Position numbers and translations under genes: made by a program. Source: Beijerinckiaceae bacterium (GTDB taxonomy: Bacteria > Pseudomonadota > Alphaproteobacteria > Rhizobiales > Beijerinckiaceae). From it: a DNA stretch of 64,000 nucleotides. Shown here one piece after another: positions 9,192 to 17,082 of this stretch. The stretch spans positions 62,001 through 126,000 of the forward strand of contig CANJVX010000002.1 of NCBI GenBank assembly GCA_947478405.1, read 5' to 3'. How positions within the stretch are numbered: the first letter of the stretch is position 1; each line of letters opens with the position of its first letter. Below the pieces are notes generated by a model. The model searched no databases and had not been told where the DNA came from. It was given only the letters and a program-made list of their open reading frames with translations.

Positions 9192-10163
9192 ATGTCCACC
9201 GACTCATTGATTGAAACGCGCTTGTTAAACGCTGCGCCCGCAACCCTGGCGGAAGCCGCTGGGATCTTACGCGCCGGTGGTTTGGTCGCCTTCCCCACGG
9301 AGACGGTTTACGGCTTAGGCGCTGATGCCACCTCCGGACTGGCGGTCGCAAAAATCTATGCGGCGAAAGAACGCCCACAATTCAATCCGTTAATCGCCCA
9401 TGTTGCCGATCTGGCTGCCGCCGAGTGCTTCGGAGTGTTTAATTCTGATGCACAGAAACTGGCGCAAGCCTTCTGGCCGGGGCCACTGACTTTGGTTGTG
9501 CCCATCACGCAAAATTGCGCGGTGAGTGATCTTGCACGCGCCGGATTATCGAGCATTGCCCTGCGCGTACCAGCCCATCCCGTTGCGCAAGCTTTGCTGC
9601 ATGCGGCGGGCATGCCGGTGGCAGCCCCTTCCGCCAATCGCTCGGGCCGCGTATCGCCCACGCATGCACTTCATGTCATGGGTGATCTTGAGGGCCGCAT
9701 CGACATGGTAATCGATGGCGGTGCGGCGCAAGTGGGTGTGGAATCGACCATCGTGTCTTGTCTTGATGGCAAGGTCGTCATGTTGCGCCCTGGTGGTCTA
9801 GCGCGCGCCGAGATCGAGCGCGTGATTGGCCGCAAGCTCGATGTGCCTGAGAGTACGACCATCAACGCGCCGGGCATGCTGGCATCGCATTACGCGCCCA
9901 AAGCCAAAATGCGGCTCGATGTAACAAGCATTGAGAAAGACGAAGCCATTCTGGATTTTGGCGGACGCTTTGCCGATGTGCAGCAGGCGAGTTTTGACCT
10001 CTCGCCATCCGGTGATTTGAAAGAGGCCGCCGCCAATCTCTTTGCGTTTTTACGCGCATTGGATGCGACCGGTGCAGATGTGATTGCAGTGGCGCCGATC
10101 CCCCATGAAGGATTGGGCGAAGCCATCCGTGATCGCTTGGCAAGAGCAGCCGCACCGCGGTGA
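9192..10163 (+). CDS. tsaC: L-threonylcarbamoyladenylate synthase, Sua5 type
   Basis: Makes threonylcarbamoyl-AMP from threonine, bicarbonate and ATP, the first step of the universal tRNA t6A37 modification. The YrdC domain occupies roughly residues 14-200 with FPTETVYGLGADATS, KERPQFNPLIAHV and APSANRSGRVSPTHA. The C-terminal Sua5 domain (about 225-323) follows a linker containing INAPGMLASHYAPKA, which marks the long Sua5 form rather than the short TsaC. Its 323 residues are normal. It is divergent from the crotonase gene and followed by a GC-rich inverted-repeat pair. Confidence 0.93.
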   Translation: MSTDSLIETRLLNAAPATLAEAAGILRAGGLVAFPTETVYGLGADATSGLAVAKIYAAKERPQFNPLIAHVADLAAAECFGVFNSDAQKLAQAFWPGPLTLVVPITQNCAVSDLARAGLSSIALRVPAHPVAQALLHAAGMPVAAPSANRSGRVSPTHALHVMGDLEGRIDMVIDGGAAQVGVESTIVSCLDGKVVMLRPGGLARAEIERVIGRKLDVPESTTINAPGMLASHYAPKAKMRLDVTSIEKDEAILDFGGRFADVQQASFDLSPSGDLKEAAANLFAFLRALDATGADVIAVAPIPHEGLGEAIRDRLARAAAPR

Positions 10164-10165
10164 TC

Positions 10166-10290
10166 ACCCTCTCCCAGAGGGAGAGGGTCGCCCTGAAAGG
10201 GCGGGGTGAGGGGTTAGGCCCTTATGACGTTTGATTGTAACCCCTCATCCGGTCGCTATCGCGACCACCTTCTCCCTCTGGGAGAAGGTT
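10166..10290. repeat. GC-rich palindromic repeat pair (family 2), may act as terminator
   Basis: Two copies face each other. The first begins CCCTCTCCCAGAGGGAGAGGG and continues to GGGGTGAGGGG; the second begins CCCCTCATCCGG and ends CTCCCTCTGGGAGAAGG. Each has an internal stem, and together they form a longer inverted repeat of about 125 bases downstream of the Sua5 gene. Confidence 0.75.
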
Positions 10291-10412
10291 TGCGCGCGAC
10301 TGCCAGCAACTTTCGTCTGATTGCAGAAAGGAAAATTTCACAACATCCTTCCTTTCGGGCCGCTGCATTTCAAGGCCCGCCAAATTGAAACAAAAATTAT
10401 TGGGAGGAAGAG

Positions 10413-10799
10413 ATGCGTCTGATCGCAACCGCGCTTCTTGCGACATTTTGGATCACATCTGCATCTGCACAGGAACCTATGCTCGCCTGCCTTGCAAAGT
10501 ATCACACAAGCACCGTGATGAATGATGTTGCACCTGGCATGCTCGGTGCCTTCAAAAACCGTCCTTGCATCCATGCTGTCCATATTGGTGGCATTGGCGC
10601 ACGCGCGCCCTCCACGGGAGGAATCGCCCGTATGGAATTTGTCGAGCGCCCACGGCACGGAAAAATCCGTGCTGAGAACCGTGCGGCTTTTGTTTTTAGG
10701 CCCGACCAGAATTTCTCTGGTGCAGATTCCATGTTGGTCCGCTTTCATATGAAGAGCGGCAAAACGATGAGTGTCCGTTTCGCCATCACCGTCTCCTGA
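10413..10799 (+). CDS. Small exported protein of unknown function
   Basis: A 128-residue protein with a clear Sec signal peptide (MRLIATALLATFWITSASA, cleavage likely after residue 19). The mature region has two cysteines, in LACLAKYH and RPCIHAVH, that could form a periplasmic disulfide. The C-terminal half (HGKIRAENRAAFVFRPDQNF then ADSMLVRFHMKSGKTMSVRF) alternates like a beta-sandwich, reminiscent of Ig-like or cadherin-like repeats. A strong ribosome site GGGAGGAAGAG precedes the ATG. No function can be assigned. It is flanked on both sides by repeat elements and is not part of an obvious operon. Confidence 0.72.
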   Translation: MRLIATALLATFWITSASAQEPMLACLAKYHTSTVMNDVAPGMLGAFKNRPCIHAVHIGGIGARAPSTGGIARMEFVERPRHGKIRAENRAAFVFRPDQNFSGADSMLVRFHMKSGKTMSVRFAITVS

Positions 10800-10802
10800 C
10801 GG

Positions 10803-10874
10803 GACTGCTTCGTCGGTCTCCGGCTCCTCGCAATGATGCGCGCGCGTCATTGCGAGCGAAGCGAAGCAATCCAG
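10803..10874. repeat. REP-like element, copy 2 (arms in outward order)
   Basis: Here a right-type arm (CTGCTTCGTCGG ... CTCGCAATGATG) precedes a left-type arm (CGTCATTGCGAGCGAAGCG ... CAATCCAG), the reverse of the usual order. This suggests two half elements fused head to head. Confidence 0.7.
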
Positions 10875-10890
10875 ACATGCGGGGTTTCAC

Positions 10891-11196
10891 ATGACAGACA
10901 GACCCATGCCGCGCTGGCTGTCTTTCTTACTTCTGTTTGTCGTTATTCTCGTTTCAATGCGGGTGCTCGACGGCCTCGAATTGAACCGTTACGTGGCGGC
11001 TGCCATCTGCGGCGGCATAGGCTGGTTTGTAATCAAGTATCTGGGGGCATTCCTAAAAAATGAAGGCCGCCATGGGTCAGATGCCCACCCTCACCCACCC
11101 CGCCCTTGCGACTCCCCTCCCCCCTCGCCTAAAGTAGGGGGGAAGGGGCGGCACAACGCCCCGCCGCGCCTTGAAGGCGCGACCGGGAGGATGATC
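10891..11196 (+). other. Possible small membrane protein ORF without its own stop, in frame with the next gene
   Basis: From ATG 10891 the frame encodes a plausible two-helix membrane protein (LSFLLLFVVILVSMRVL, then YVAAAICGGIGWFVIKYL). After about residue 60 it becomes low-complexity Pro/His/Arg sequence (DAHPHPPRPCDSPPPSPKVGG) encoded by a GC-rich repeat at 11091-11154. No stop intervenes before the TctC-like gene, so a 446-residue fusion is formally encoded. I infer that repeat insertion removed the original stop. No good ribosome site precedes 10891. Confidence 0.35.
11091..11154. repeat. GC-rich palindromic repeat (family 2), inside an open frame
   Basis: Sequence of the CCACCCCGCCCTTGCG ... 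GGGGGGAAGGGGCGG type, similar to the elements at 10166-10290, 14626-14682 and 21003-21160. It lies between the small ORF and the first TctC-like gene and introduces no stop in their shared frame. Confidence 0.6.
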
Positions 11197-12231
11197 ATGC
11201 TCATACGTTGCGCCGCTTTGGCCCTGGCTTTCACCGCCACACTCGCACCGGCCAAAGCCGACGCCGTGGCCGATTTCTACAAGGGAAAAAACATCCAGCT
11301 CGTCGTGGGTTACGGGCCGGGCGGCGGATATGACATTTACGCCCGCCTGATTGCCCGCTTCATCGGCAAACATGTGCCGGGCGCTCCCAACGTGGTGGTG
11401 CAGAACATGCCCGGTGCGGGCTCGCTGCGCGGCGCCAATTATATCTACGTACAAGCCCCCCGCGATGGCACGGTGATTGGCACATTCGCGCGCAACATGC
11501 CGCTTTTGGGTGTGTTGAAGGACAATCCCAACGTCCAGTTCGACCCGCGCAAATATACCTGGCTCGGCTCGCCCTCATCTGGCGGCAATGACGCCTATCT
11601 GCTCTTTGCCCGCAAAGATGCGGCTATCAAAAATTCGCAGGATCTTTTGAAGAAAGACATGCCACCCCTCGTGCTCGGCGGTACAGCGGAAGGCGCAACC
11701 GGCAATGACATCACCATCCTTTTGAAAGATGCGCTCGGCCTCAATCTGAAAATGATTGCCGGCTATCCCGATTCCGGTGCGCTTTTCATGGCCGCTGATC
11801 GCAAGGAGATTGATGGACGCTTCGTCGGCTTGTCGGCGGTCTCGTCAACCAAGCCCGAATGGCTGAAGCCAGATTCGCAGATGCGCGTGCTGTTGCAATT
11901 TGCACGCACCAAGCGCCACCAAAATTATCCCGATGTGCCGACCGCACGCGAAATCGCGCCCAATGATCGCGCGCGCGCTTTGGTGGAACTGGCAGAAATC
12001 CCCTATTCGCTTTCGCGCCCTTTCGTCGCGCCGCCAGAATTGCCGGCCGACCGCGCAGCTGCTCTGCAAAAGGGCTTTCTCGATGCCAATGCGGACCCTG
12101 AATATCTGATCGAAGCCGAAAAGCTCGGTGTGGACGTAAGCCCTGTCGGCGCAAAAGAAGCGCAGATCATGATCGACAAACTCGCAGCAGCTCCAGCCGA
12201 TCTGCTCGAATATATCAAAAAGCTGCAATGA
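11197..12231 (+). CDS. TctC/Bug-type tripartite tricarboxylate transporter substrate-binding protein, copy A
   Basis: A 344-residue periplasmic binding protein. It has a signal peptide (MLIRCAALALAFTATLAPAKA) and then the hallmark start of the TTT receptor family, DFYKGKNIQLVVGYGPGGGY, followed by VVVQNMPGAGSLRGANYIY. Known members bind carboxylates such as citrate, and hand them to TctA/TctB membrane subunits, none of which is in this window. ATG 11197 is preferred over 11191 because GGGAGG lies six bases before it but abuts 11191. It is a clear paralogue of the next gene (DARKYTWLGS versus DPRKYTWLGS and a shared GGTxEGATGND), so the pair arose by tandem duplication. A REP-like element separates them. 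Confidence 0.9.
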   Translation: MLIRCAALALAFTATLAPAKADAVADFYKGKNIQLVVGYGPGGGYDIYARLIARFIGKHVPGAPNVVVQNMPGAGSLRGANYIYVQAPRDGTVIGTFARNMPLLGVLKDNPNVQFDPRKYTWLGSPSSGGNDAYLLFARKDAAIKNSQDLLKKDMPPLVLGGTAEGATGNDITILLKDALGLNLKMIAGYPDSGALFMAADRKEIDGRFVGLSAVSSTKPEWLKPDSQMRVLLQFARTKRHQNYPDVPTAREIAPNDRARALVELAEIPYSLSRPFVAPPELPADRAAALQKGFLDANADPEYLIEAEKLGVDVSPVGAKEAQIMIDKLAAAPADLLEYIKKLQ

Positions 12232-12241
12232 AACACTCTTC

Positions 12242-12321
12242 CGTCATTGCGAGCGAAGCGAAGCAATCCAGAAAGCATCACGTGTGGCCCCTAGATTGCT
12301 TCGCTTGCGCTCGCAATGACT
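12242..12321. repeat. REP-like palindromic element, copy 3
   Basis: Left arm CGTCATTGCGAGCGAAGCG, centre with CATCACGTGTGGCC, right arm TTGCTTCGCTTGCGCTCGC ending AATGACT. It sits between the two TctC-like genes. Confidence 0.85.
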
Positions 12322-12340
12322 GGGTGATGGAGAACCAATC

Positions 12341-13390
12341 ATGAATAAAATCTTCGCCGCCGCTGTCTTTGCGTTATTTGCTCTACCAGCCCACGCGCAA
12401 ACGCCTGCTGAATTCTACAAGGGCAAGAGTGTGCAGGTGGTGGTGGGCTATGGCCCGGGCGGCGGCTATGATGTTTACGCGCGCTTGCTGGCGCGCTTCT
12501 ACGGCAAGCATTTGCCCGGAAGCCCTCAGGCCATTGTGCAGAACATGCCCGGCGCCGGCTCCATGGTGATGGCGAATTACATGTATAATGTCGCACCCAA
12601 GGACGGTACGTCCTTTGGTATTTTCGCGCGCAACATTCCGCTCATCTCGGTGCTGGGCGGCAATAGCGCGGTCAAATATGACGCGCGCAAATATACCTGG
12701 CTCGGCTCAATGTCGTCTTATGAAGAAGACGCTTATCTGATGTGGGTGCGCAAAGACGCCAAAGTGAAGACGCTCGCGGACATTCAAAAGAAGGGCGGAG
12801 AACCTGTTGTGCTGGGCGGCACCGGCGAGGGCGCAACCGGCAATGACGTGCCGATCATTCTGCGCGAAACTTTGAGCCTCAACATCAAGCAGATCGTTGG
12901 CTATCCCGATTCAAATGCGCTGTTCTTGGCCATTGAGCGCGGCGAAGTCGATGGGCGGACAACCGATCTCTCATCGGTGCGCACCAATCGCCCCGATTGG
13001 CTGAAACCCAATTCCTTTATGCACACATTGATGCAATTTGGCCGCGCCACGCGCCATCCCGATTTCCCCGATGTGCCGACTGCGCGCGAACTCGCCAAGG
13101 ATGACAAGGCGCGTGCGCTGATCGAATTGACCGAATTGCCCTATGTGCTCTCGCGCCCTTTCGTTGCCCCGCCCGGCGTGCCGGCTGATCGCGCGGCCGC
13201 TTTGCAGAAAGCCTTTATGGATGTCTGCAAGGATGCCGACCTCTTGGCCGAAGCACAAAAACTCGGCGTGGGCATTACGCCCATCGACGGCAATGCCGTA
13301 CTCGCCTTGATTGACAAAATAGCTGCAACCCCGCAAGCCGATCTGGATCGCGTGCGCGCATTGCTGGATGATGGCAAGGGCGGCAAATAA
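12341..13390 (+). CDS. TctC/Bug-type tripartite tricarboxylate transporter substrate-binding protein, copy B
   Basis: A 349-residue paralogue of the preceding gene, with signal peptide MNKIFAAAVFALFALPAHA, then EFYKGKSVQVVVGYGPGGGY and AIVQNMPGAGSMVMANYMY. Late motifs shared by both copies include the stretch around SRPFVAPPxxPADRAAALQK. The ligand is unknown. The gene ends 17 bases before the bicupin gene, which has its own AAGAAGGAG ribosome site, so the two are probably cotranscribed. Two receptors without TctA/B suggest that they serve a transporter elsewhere or act as sensors. Confidence 0.9.
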   Translation: MNKIFAAAVFALFALPAHAQTPAEFYKGKSVQVVVGYGPGGGYDVYARLLARFYGKHLPGSPQAIVQNMPGAGSMVMANYMYNVAPKDGTSFGIFARNIPLISVLGGNSAVKYDARKYTWLGSMSSYEEDAYLMWVRKDAKVKTLADIQKKGGEPVVLGGTGEGATGNDVPIILRETLSLNIKQIVGYPDSNALFLAIERGEVDGRTTDLSSVRTNRPDWLKPNSFMHTLMQFGRATRHPDFPDVPTARELAKDDKARALIELTELPYVLSRPFVAPPGVPADRAAALQKAFMDVCKDADLLAEAQKLGVGITPIDGNAVLALIDKIAATPQADLDRVRALLDDGKGGK

Positions 13391-13407
13391 CAAGAAGGAG
13401 ACAACAC

Positions 13408-14610
13408 ATGCCCCATGACGCAAAAGACGGAACGCATTGGCACGAGCCGAAAGCTGGTCAAAACGCAGGCTTTGGCAATTTCTCCCGCCCCTCCATGCCT
13501 TACGACCGCTTCATGGAAGCGGAAGGAATTCCGGTGCATCGCGCAATCGGCGTGAACCGCGTGCATGATCTGCCGATGGCACCATGGCAACGTCTAGGTG
13601 GACGCGGCACCTATATCCAGCTCTTTGGCACCGAAGGCCTGTGGGGCATGTATGTCGTCGAGGTTCCCGCAGGCGGCGCGCTGAATGCTGAAAAGCATAT
13701 GTATGAAAAGCAGGTCTTTGTCGTCGAAGGACGCGGCTCGACAGAAGTCTGGAACGACGGCCAGACGAAGAAGCAAACGTTTGAATGGCAGAAGGGCTCG
13801 CTGTTTGCGATCCCGCTCAATGCCAATCACCGCTTCGTCAATGCGTCCAATTCCCCTGCGCTTATTCTATGCGGCACGACGGCGCCCAACATCATGAACC
13901 TCGTCGATAATGCGCATTACGTTTTCAACTGCCCATATAATTTTACCGATCGCTATGCGGGCACCGAAGATTACTTCAAGCCTAAAGATGATCTTGAGCC
14001 AGATCCCGTACGTGGCCTCGCCATGAAGCGCACGAACTTCATTCCCGATATTATCAATTGCGAAATGCCGCTCGATAATCGCCGCTCACCGGGCTATCGC
14101 CGCCTGGAGCCGCATATGGGCAACCAGCGTTTCCATCTCTGGATCGGCCAGCATGAGACGGGCCGCTATTCCAAAGCGCATTGCCATGAGAGCGCAGCCA
14201 TTCTGATTTGCGTGAAGGGCAAGGGCTATACCTACACATGGCCCGAAGGCCTTGGCAGCAAGCCTTGGGAAGCTGGCAAGGGCGATAAGGTTATGCGGCA
14301 GGATTATGAATTCGGCGGCATGGTCTCAGCAGCACCTATGTCGGGTGATTGGTTCCACCAGCATTTTGGCGTCAGCAAAGATCCGCTGCGCTTCACCGCT
14401 TGGTTTGGTGCCAACAACCATTCCGCGTTGAAGCCCGGGCGCCCCGGCGAAGCCATGGCCGACATCTGGGCCATCGACATCAAGAAGGGGGGCCGCGCCA
14501 TTCCCTACAATGATGAAGACCCCTATATCCGCACGGAGTTCGAAGAGACGCTTGCCGCAGAAGGTGTGCCTTCGCGCATGGAAGCCAAGCTCTACGAAGC
14601 GGGGGATTGA
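13408..14610 (+). CDS. Bicupin-domain protein of unknown substrate
   Basis: A 400-residue protein with two cupin barrels. The first (about residues 60-160) has a degenerate motif 1, EKHMYEKQVFVVEGRG, where the second histidine is Tyr, and a good motif 2, PLNANHRFVN. The second (about 245-350) has SKAHCHESAAILICVKGKG and MSGDWFHQHFG, supplying histidines that could bind a metal. Homologues of this architecture are often filed as ethanolamine ammonia-lyase-activating or gentisate-dioxygenase-like proteins, but I regard the function as unknown. No signal peptide is present. Its position behind two carboxylate-type receptors suggests a catabolic enzyme or sensor for the imported compound. Confidence 0.82.
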   Translation: MPHDAKDGTHWHEPKAGQNAGFGNFSRPSMPYDRFMEAEGIPVHRAIGVNRVHDLPMAPWQRLGGRGTYIQLFGTEGLWGMYVVEVPAGGALNAEKHMYEKQVFVVEGRGSTEVWNDGQTKKQTFEWQKGSLFAIPLNANHRFVNASNSPALILCGTTAPNIMNLVDNAHYVFNCPYNFTDRYAGTEDYFKPKDDLEPDPVRGLAMKRTNFIPDIINCEMPLDNRRSPGYRRLEPHMGNQRFHLWIGQHETGRYSKAHCHESAAILICVKGKGYTYTWPEGLGSKPWEAGKGDKVMRQDYEFGGMVSAAPMSGDWFHQHFGVSKDPLRFTAWFGANNHSALKPGRPGEAMADIWAIDIKKGGRAIPYNDEDPYIRTEFEETLAAEGVPSRMEAKLYEAGD

Positions 14611-14625
14611 AAAAAGGGAAGCATC

Positions 14626-14682
14626 GCGCGACCCCCAACCCTAACCCCTCCCCTCAGGGGGAGGGCTGGGTTGGTGGTCGCA
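14626..14682. repeat. GC-rich palindromic repeat (family 2)
   Basis: GCGCGACCCCCAACCC ... CCCCTCAGGGGGAGGG ... GGTTGGTGGTCGC forms a hairpin between the convergent bicupin and reductase genes. It may serve as a bidirectional terminator, though no T-run follows it. Confidence 0.65.
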
Positions 14683-14697
14683 CCATCTTTGCGTAGC

Positions 14698-15687
14698 TCA
14701 GCCAATATCAACCACAATACGACCGCGCACCGTGCCCGCCACAATATCGCGCGCGGCATCCATCACACCTTCAAACGGCACATGTGTCGTCATGGCAGCT
14801 AGGGTCGCTTTGTCGAGCTCTTTGGCCAGACGGCCCCAGGCTTCAATGCGTTTTTGCTTTGAACATTGCACGCTCTCCACACCAAGAAGAGCCACACCAC
14901 GCAGAATAAAGGGCACAACGCTGGTGGGCAGATCCATGCCCTGTGCCAGACCGCAGGCGGCAATCGCACCATTATATTTGGTTGCCGCAATCACATGCGC
15001 CAGCGTGAGTGATCCCACGGCATCAATGCCGCAAGCCCAACGTTCTTTCATCAATGGCTTGGGTGCGCCTTGAAACTCAGCCTTGATATCGAGAATTTCA
15101 TCAGCGCCGAGACTTTTCAAATATTCGCCTTCTTCCGGGCGACGCGTCGAGGCGATCACATGAAATCCTGCGCGTTTGAGCAAAGCAATGGCGACCGACC
15201 CCACGCCGCCCGCTGAACCCGTGACAATGGCCGGACCCATATCCGGTGTGATGCCATGTTTCTCAAGCGCCATGAGGCAGAGCATCGCAGTGTAGCCCGC
15301 TGTGCCAACAGCCATAGCTTCTTCCGGCTTGAGGCCTTCAGGCAAAGGCACAAGCCAATCGGATTTGACGCGGGCCTTTTGTGCATAGCCGCCAAAATGA
15401 CCCTCGCCCACACCCCAGCCATTGAGAATGACCTTGTCACCCGACTTGAATTCATCCGTATCGGATTTTTCCACCACGCCACAGAAATCTACGCCGGGGA
15501 TCATGGGGAATTTGCGCACGACCGGTGATTTGCCGGTAATAGCGAGACCATCTTTGTAATTCACTGTGGAATGGGTGACGCGCACGGTGACATCACCATC
15601 CATCAAATCAGCATCGTTCATATCAACGACGCTTGCGCGATAGCCAGCATCATCCTTGTCGATGCGGACAGCTTTGAATGTGGTCAT
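14698..15687 (-). CDS. acuI: Acrylyl-CoA reductase (AcuI/YhdH) family NADPH-dependent oxidoreductase
   Basis: A 329-residue medium-chain reductase of the zinc-free quinone oxidoreductase group. The N-terminal half has VNYKDGLAITGKSPVVRKFP and GVDFCGVVEKSDTDEFKSGD. The NADPH-binding Rossmann motif is VTGSAGGVGSVAIALL, followed by STRRPEEGEYLKSLGADEI, in which the Arg pair is typical of NADPH preference. Known AcuI enzymes reduce toxic acryloyl-CoA to propionyl-CoA. The subfamily assignment is firm, the physiological substrate less so. The start is the ATG at 15687 (MTTFKAVRIDKDD) with a GAG-containing ribosome site. A half REP-like element lies just upstream. Confidence 0.9.
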   Translation of the reverse strand: MTTFKAVRIDKDDAGYRASVVDMNDADLMDGDVTVRVTHSTVNYKDGLAITGKSPVVRKFPMIPGVDFCGVVEKSDTDEFKSGDKVILNGWGVGEGHFGGYAQKARVKSDWLVPLPEGLKPEEAMAVGTAGYTAMLCLMALEKHGITPDMGPAIVTGSAGGVGSVAIALLKRAGFHVIASTRRPEEGEYLKSLGADEILDIKAEFQGAPKPLMKERWACGIDAVGSLTLAHVIAATKYNGAIAACGLAQGMDLPTSVVPFILRGVALLGVESVQCSKQKRIEAWGRLAKELDKATLAAMTTHVPFEGVMDAARDIVAGTVRGRIVVDIG

Positions 15688-15709
15688 CTCTTCACTCCCG
15701 AATCTTGCG

Positions 15710-15739
15710 CGTCATTGCGAGCCGAAGGCGAAGCAATAG
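15710..15739. repeat. REP-like element, copy 4 (half element)
   Basis: Only a left arm, CGTCATTGCGAGCCGAAGG followed by CGAAGCAATAG, upstream of the AcuI-like gene. Confidence 0.6.
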
Positions 15740-15771
15740 CAATCTAAAAGTCGTGCGGACAGACTTGAACG

Positions 15772-16992
15772 TCAAGCCGTGGCGGCCTGATCCTTTCGGA
15801 CAACCGGCTTCTCGACAATTGGCAAATTGATCAGGGCCGAGGCCACACCCAATGCAATGGACATGCTCCAGACGATTTCATAAGAACCCGTCTGCTCACG
15901 CAATACCCCGCCCAGCAACACGCCCAGAAAACCACCTACCTGATGCGAAAAAAAGGCAAAGCCATAGAGCGTGGCGAAATAGCGGGTGCCGAACATTTGA
16001 CCAATCAGTCCCGAGGTCGGCGGGACGGTCGAGAGCCACAACAAGCCAGATAGCGCGCCAAACAGATAGGCACTGATCGATGATGGCGGCAACAGAATGA
16101 ACGCGAGCGTCACCAGCGAACGGCTGAAATAGATGAAAGACAGAATATAGCGGCGCGGCATTCGGGTTGCGAGCCAGCCAGAGCCCAGTGAACCCATGAT
16201 GTTGAAAAGGCCCACCAGCGCAAAGGCCCAATAGCCGACCTGCGGCGAGAGCCCTGCTTCCACCACATATTTCTGGAAATGCACAGTGATGAAAGCCAGC
16301 TGAAATCCGCAGGTAAAAAAGCCAAGCACGAGCAAAACATAAGAACGATGTGCGAAAGCCTCGCGCAGAGCCTCGCTTAGTGTTTGCTGATCAACGGAAT
16401 TTTTTTCAATCGGCGCGCTGGCCACAAACAGCGACAGCGGCAGAATAAGTAGCATGACCAGCGCGAAGAAAATGGTTGTCTCCTGCCAGCCGACATTTTG
16501 AATCATCGCACCCGACAATGGCGAAAAGAGAAATTGCCCGAACGAGCCCGCGGCTGTGACAAGACCAAAGCCCATTGAGCGCTTGGAATCTGGGAGAAGT
16601 TTTGCCAGCGCGCCCACAACGAGTGACATGGCGCAGCCAGATAGACCAAAGCCTATCAGCACACCGGCTGTGAGCGTGAAAGTGATGGGCGTGTCTGCAA
16701 TCGCCATCAAAGCGCAGCCAGACGCATAAAGCAGCGCGCCGCCCGAGAGCACACGCACGGAGCCGAAGCGATCAGCCAGGGCACCTGCAAAAGGCTGTCC
16801 CAATCCCCACAGTAAATTCTGTATGGCGAGCGCAAAGGAGAATGTATCCGAGCCCCAGCCATAGGCCGACATGATCGGCAGCTGAAAATTGCCTGACGAA
16901 CCGCGCGGGCCAAAAGTCAGCATGGAAATACAGCAGGCCGCAAGAATGATGAGTTCGGGGGCGACTTTGCGGCCCTTTGCCTGCGTGCTCAT
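15772..16992 (-). CDS. MFS transporter, oxalate/formate antiporter-like (12 TM)
   Basis: A 406-residue major facilitator with about 12 hydrophobic helices. It has the GQPFAGALADRFGSVRVL loop between helices 2 and 3 (MFS signature) and the second-half equivalent GSGWLATRMPRRY. The early segment FGPRGSSGNFQLPIMSAYGW is typical of the OFA/monocarboxylate-like group. The substrate is not known, but a small organic anion is a reasonable inference. ATG 16992 (MSTQAKGRKVAPE) is chosen because AACGGGGAAAAGG precedes it; an in-frame ATG 12 codons upstream is possible. It is divergent from the next MFS gene with a 90-base gap. Confidence 0.9.
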   Translation of the reverse strand: MSTQAKGRKVAPELIILAACCISMLTFGPRGSSGNFQLPIMSAYGWGSDTFSFALAIQNLLWGLGQPFAGALADRFGSVRVLSGGALLYASGCALMAIADTPITFTLTAGVLIGFGLSGCAMSLVVGALAKLLPDSKRSMGFGLVTAAGSFGQFLFSPLSGAMIQNVGWQETTIFFALVMLLILPLSLFVASAPIEKNSVDQQTLSEALREAFAHRSYVLLVLGFFTCGFQLAFITVHFQKYVVEAGLSPQVGYWAFALVGLFNIMGSLGSGWLATRMPRRYILSFIYFSRSLVTLAFILLPPSSISAYLFGALSGLLWLSTVPPTSGLIGQMFGTRYFATLYGFAFFSHQVGGFLGVLLGGVLREQTGSYEIVWSMSIALGVASALINLPIVEKPVVRKDQAATA

Positions 16993-17082
16993 GACCTTTT
17001 CCCCGTTCCTTGCTCTGGCCTTGGCCATTCAAGATGGTTACCCTGAGATTGTGATAAAAACAAACGCCACAAAGGGGGCCAT

